Below, piece by piece: positions 7,392 through 8,655 of a stretch of DNA of 8,655 bases; positions within the stretch are counted from its first letter, which is position 1, and the number at the start of each line of letters is the position of its first letter. The notes under the pieces were generated by a model, which searched no databases, was not told the DNA's origin, and saw nothing but the letters and a program-made list of their open reading frames with translations. Origin of the DNA: Peptococcaceae bacterium UBA3933. Lineage in GTDB: Bacteria > Bacillota > Peptococcia > Peptococcales > BICA1-8. A program made the translations under genes and the position numbers. The stretch spans positions 12,625 to 21,279 of the forward strand of contig DGEF01000085.1 in the NCBI GenBank assembly GCA_002385805.1, in the 5' to 3' direction.

Positions 7392-7775
7392 ATGTGGATA
7401 TTAACTTATTGGTGGCAATTTTTTATCTTACTGGTTCTATATACATTTCTTTATCAAATATATAAAGAAATGAAAAAAAGTGATTTCAGTCAGCCTGCTG
7501 CCCTTTTTTTAGTCAACACATCCCTAAATAACGATGGGTTACGCCCTTTAGAAGGTGAGATAATAATTCTTTATCCCCAGGATACCTTAGAATTATCCGG
7601 AGATAAAGTTTTTATTGAAAACGGAAAAGTAATTTTGAGCAGTAAAGGTAATCTAAGCAAAGAGATTGCACCAGGAGAGGTTTTTGATTTTGCAGGTGGG
7701 TCTCTAAAGCTAGTGAGGTGGAATAATGCACGTCAATTCCTTAACAGAAATCGGGTTAGTGCGAAAAGCCAATGA
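7392..7775 (+). CDS. Small one-pass membrane protein, unknown function, in the FHA-protein position
   Basis: I do not recognise a family for this 127-residue protein. Residues 4-24 form one transmembrane segment rich in aromatic and aliphatic residues. A basic stretch (YKEMKKSD) follows, placing the rest in the cytoplasm by the positive-inside rule. Residues 36-109 look like a compact beta-rich domain with alternating hydrophobic residues (LEGEIIILYPQ, GDKVFIENGKVIL, GEVFDFAGGSLKLVR). In related clusters this slot before the PP2C gene often holds a membrane-anchored FHA-domain protein. The FHA hallmarks (Gly-Arg, Ser-x-x-His, Asn-Gly) are absent here, so a degenerate FHA-like fold is only a hypothesis. 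ATG 7392 is preferred over the overlapping TTG at 7356. The final 16 residues are encoded inside the prpC start, an unusually long 50-base overlap. Confidence 0.75.
   Translation: MWILTYWWQFFILLVLYTFLYQIYKEMKKSDFSQPAALFLVNTSLNNDGLRPLEGEIIILYPQDTLELSGDKVFIENGKVILSSKGNLSKEIAPGEVFDFAGGSLKLVRWNNARQFLNRNRVSAKSQ
7444..7472 (+). repeat. Perfect 11-base inverted repeat (hairpin) in the small membrane protein gene
   Basis: CATTTCTTTAT at 7444-7454 is the exact reverse complement of ATAAAGAAATG at 7462-7472, with a 7-base loop between. The stem holds only two G-C pairs. It is followed by an A-run, not a T-run, so it is not an intrinsic terminator on the + strand. It lies about 50 bases after the start codon, within codons 18-27. 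Confidence 0.7.
7715..7720 (+). promoter_or_regulatory. Shine-Dalgarno of prpC
   Basis: GAGGTG ends 5 bases before ATG 7726. This strong site lies inside the upstream reading frame and fixes the prpC start despite the 50-base overlap. Confidence 0.75.
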
Positions 7776-8445
7776 AGATAAGTTTTTAGCCGATAAAAAG
7801 CGGGGGCTTTTTATAGTAGCAGACGGGATGGGAGGTCATGAGGCTGGAGAGCTAGCCAGTAGCCTGGCCATTAAAACCCTTGATGAATTTTTAACCTTAG
7901 AAACTATAACAAATAATGATGGGCAAGTTTTAAAAGATGCCGTCGAAATAGCTAATAGGGTTATTTATAATGAGGCAAAATCAAAAAGTATGTGCAAAGG
8001 TATGGGTACTACTATTACTGCCGCCATTTTTAAAGATTATAAACTCTATATAGCTCATATTGGTGATAGTAGAGCTTATTTAATTCGCGACGGCAATATC
8101 CGGCTTTTGACTAAAGACCACTCTTTAGTCGGGGAATTAATCAGACAAGGTGAATTAACTCCCCAAGAAGCTGAAAATCACCCCCATCGAAATATCCTCA
8201 CCAGGGCTTTAGGAACTGAACCTGTAGTTGAAATTGATCTTCTGGAAATGGTTATACAACCCGGGGATATTCTGCTTTTATGTACTGATGGACTTTCAAA
8301 TTTTGTAAACGACCAGGAGATATTAACTGAAGTAGTCAATAATGGCAACAATTTAAAAAATACCGTAAATAATTTAGTCCAGTTGGCCTTAAAACGAGGC
8401 GGACTGGATAATATTACAGTGGTATTAGTTAGTTATGATGGTTAA
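7726..8445 (+). CDS. prpC: PP2C-family Ser/Thr protein phosphatase (PrpC/Stp)
   Basis: A cytoplasmic, metal-dependent phosphatase that removes phosphate from Ser/Thr residues, usually opposing a PrkC/Stk1 kinase encoded nearby. At 239 residues it has the short bacterial PP2C form without extra domains. Motifs in order: GLVRKANED (R13, and D18 for metal binding), VADGMGGHEAGE (D33 and G34 at the metal centre), GMGTTITAA, HIGDSRAYLI, LTKDHS, CTDGLSNF (D188) and GGLDNITVV (D228). All expected catalytic and metal ligands are present. The start at 7726 matches the family N-terminus (M-x-V-x-x-L-T-x-x-G-L-V-R) and has a strong ribosome site. No kinase gene is in the window; it may lie further right. 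Gene symbol follows B. subtilis usage; stp is a synonym. Confidence 0.96.
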   Translation: MHVNSLTEIGLVRKANEDKFLADKKRGLFIVADGMGGHEAGELASSLAIKTLDEFLTLETITNNDGQVLKDAVEIANRVIYNEAKSKSMCKGMGTTITAAIFKDYKLYIAHIGDSRAYLIRDGNIRLLTKDHSLVGELIRQGELTPQEAENHPHRNILTRALGTEPVVEIDLLEMVIQPGDILLLCTDGLSNFVNDQEILTEVVNNGNNLKNTVNNLVQLALKRGGLDNITVVLVSYDG

Positions 8446-8655
8446 GAATAATTATTATTATTTAAAGATAGCAACTGCCCTAGGTTTAGCCGGTTTCATT
8501 TCTCATTCTTTGTATAAAACAGAAAATTATTTCAGTGGGTTTCCATTGCTCATCACTCTTTTAGTCACTCTCTATATTACGCAATTTTTTTTATTAAGGA
8601 TTTTAAAAGAAAATAACTTGTTATTTAATTTGACTGTTTTTCTCATAGTGATAGG
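8435..8655 (+). CDS. Polytopic membrane protein, 3'-truncated; possibly FtsW/RodA (SEDS) family
   Basis: An open frame begins at ATG ATG (8435 or 8438), overlapping the end of prpC by 8-11 bases, and runs to the window edge with no stop, 73 full codons. The product is strongly hydrophobic, with probable membrane segments at about residues 11-25 (IATALGLAGFISHSL), 36-54 (FPLLITLLVTLYITQFFLL) and from 62 onward (FNLTVFLIVI). No diagnostic motif falls within the visible part. Clusters of this type in Clostridia and actinobacteria often continue from the PP2C phosphatase with an FtsW/RodA gene, a penicillin-binding protein and a PASTA kinase. The family name therefore rests on position and hydrophobicity. 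No clear ribosome site is visible, so translation is probably coupled to prpC. Confidence 0.6.
   Translation, partial: MMVKNNYYYLKIATALGLAGFISHSLYKTENYFSGFPLLITLLVTLYITQFFLLRILKENNLLFNLTVFLIVI

Noticed and set aside
8447..8464. AT-rich repeat near AATAATTATTATTATTT as a regulatory element
   Set aside because: It is accounted for by Asn and Tyr codons at the start of the membrane protein gene and is not unusual in this base composition.

Overview
The window is ordinary-looking chromosome from a low-GC Gram-positive anaerobe, most likely a member of the Clostridia. The evidence is an AT-rich base composition, strong AGGAGG-type ribosome binding sites, frequent TTG/GTG starts, and gene order. 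The run priA-def-fmt-rsmB-rlmN-prpC is the classic Firmicutes housekeeping cluster (compare priA-def-fmt-yloM-yloN-prpC-prkC of Bacillus subtilis). Here it carries the extra DUF116 and zinc-metallopeptidase genes often seen in Clostridia. I cannot name the genus from the sequence.

All genes are on the + strand and packed almost without gaps. Positions 1-1980 hold the 3' part of priA (replication restart helicase), whose frame is open at the left edge. A 58-base gap follows, with a plausible sigma-A promoter inside the end of priA. Then come def (2039-2494) and fmt (2506-3450, TTG start), the pair that deformylates nascent proteins and formylates initiator tRNA. A membrane-anchored, cysteine-rich DUF116 protein (3443-4207) and a membrane zinc metallopeptidase of the YugP type (4207-4905) follow, joined by short overlaps. 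Next are rsmB (4905-6248, 16S rRNA m5C methyltransferase) and, after a 76-85-base spacer with a four-copy heptamer repeat, rlmN (about 6334-7389, radical SAM 23S rRNA/tRNA m2A methyltransferase).

The right end moves from translation to Ser/Thr phospho-signalling and probably cell envelope. It holds a small one-pass membrane protein of unknown function (7392-7775), a PP2C phosphatase prpC/stp (7726-8445), and the start of a polytopic membrane protein that runs off the window (8435 onward). That last gene may be an FtsW/RodA (SEDS) protein, judged by position and hydrophobicity only. The small protein sits where related clusters often encode a membrane-anchored FHA-domain protein, but it lacks the phosphothreonine-binding signature.

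Functionally, def, fmt, rsmB and rlmN all act on translation initiation or ribosome maturation. PriA handles replication restart, and prpC would reverse phosphorylation by a kinase probably encoded just beyond the window. I found no mobile element, CRISPR array, RNA gene or riboswitch. No non-coding stretch exceeds 90 bases. I see no convincing evidence of a wholly new system. The points most worth checking are the small protein before prpC with its odd overlap and internal hairpin, the heptamer array before rlmN, and the two poorly characterised membrane proteins inside the fmt-rsmB interval.
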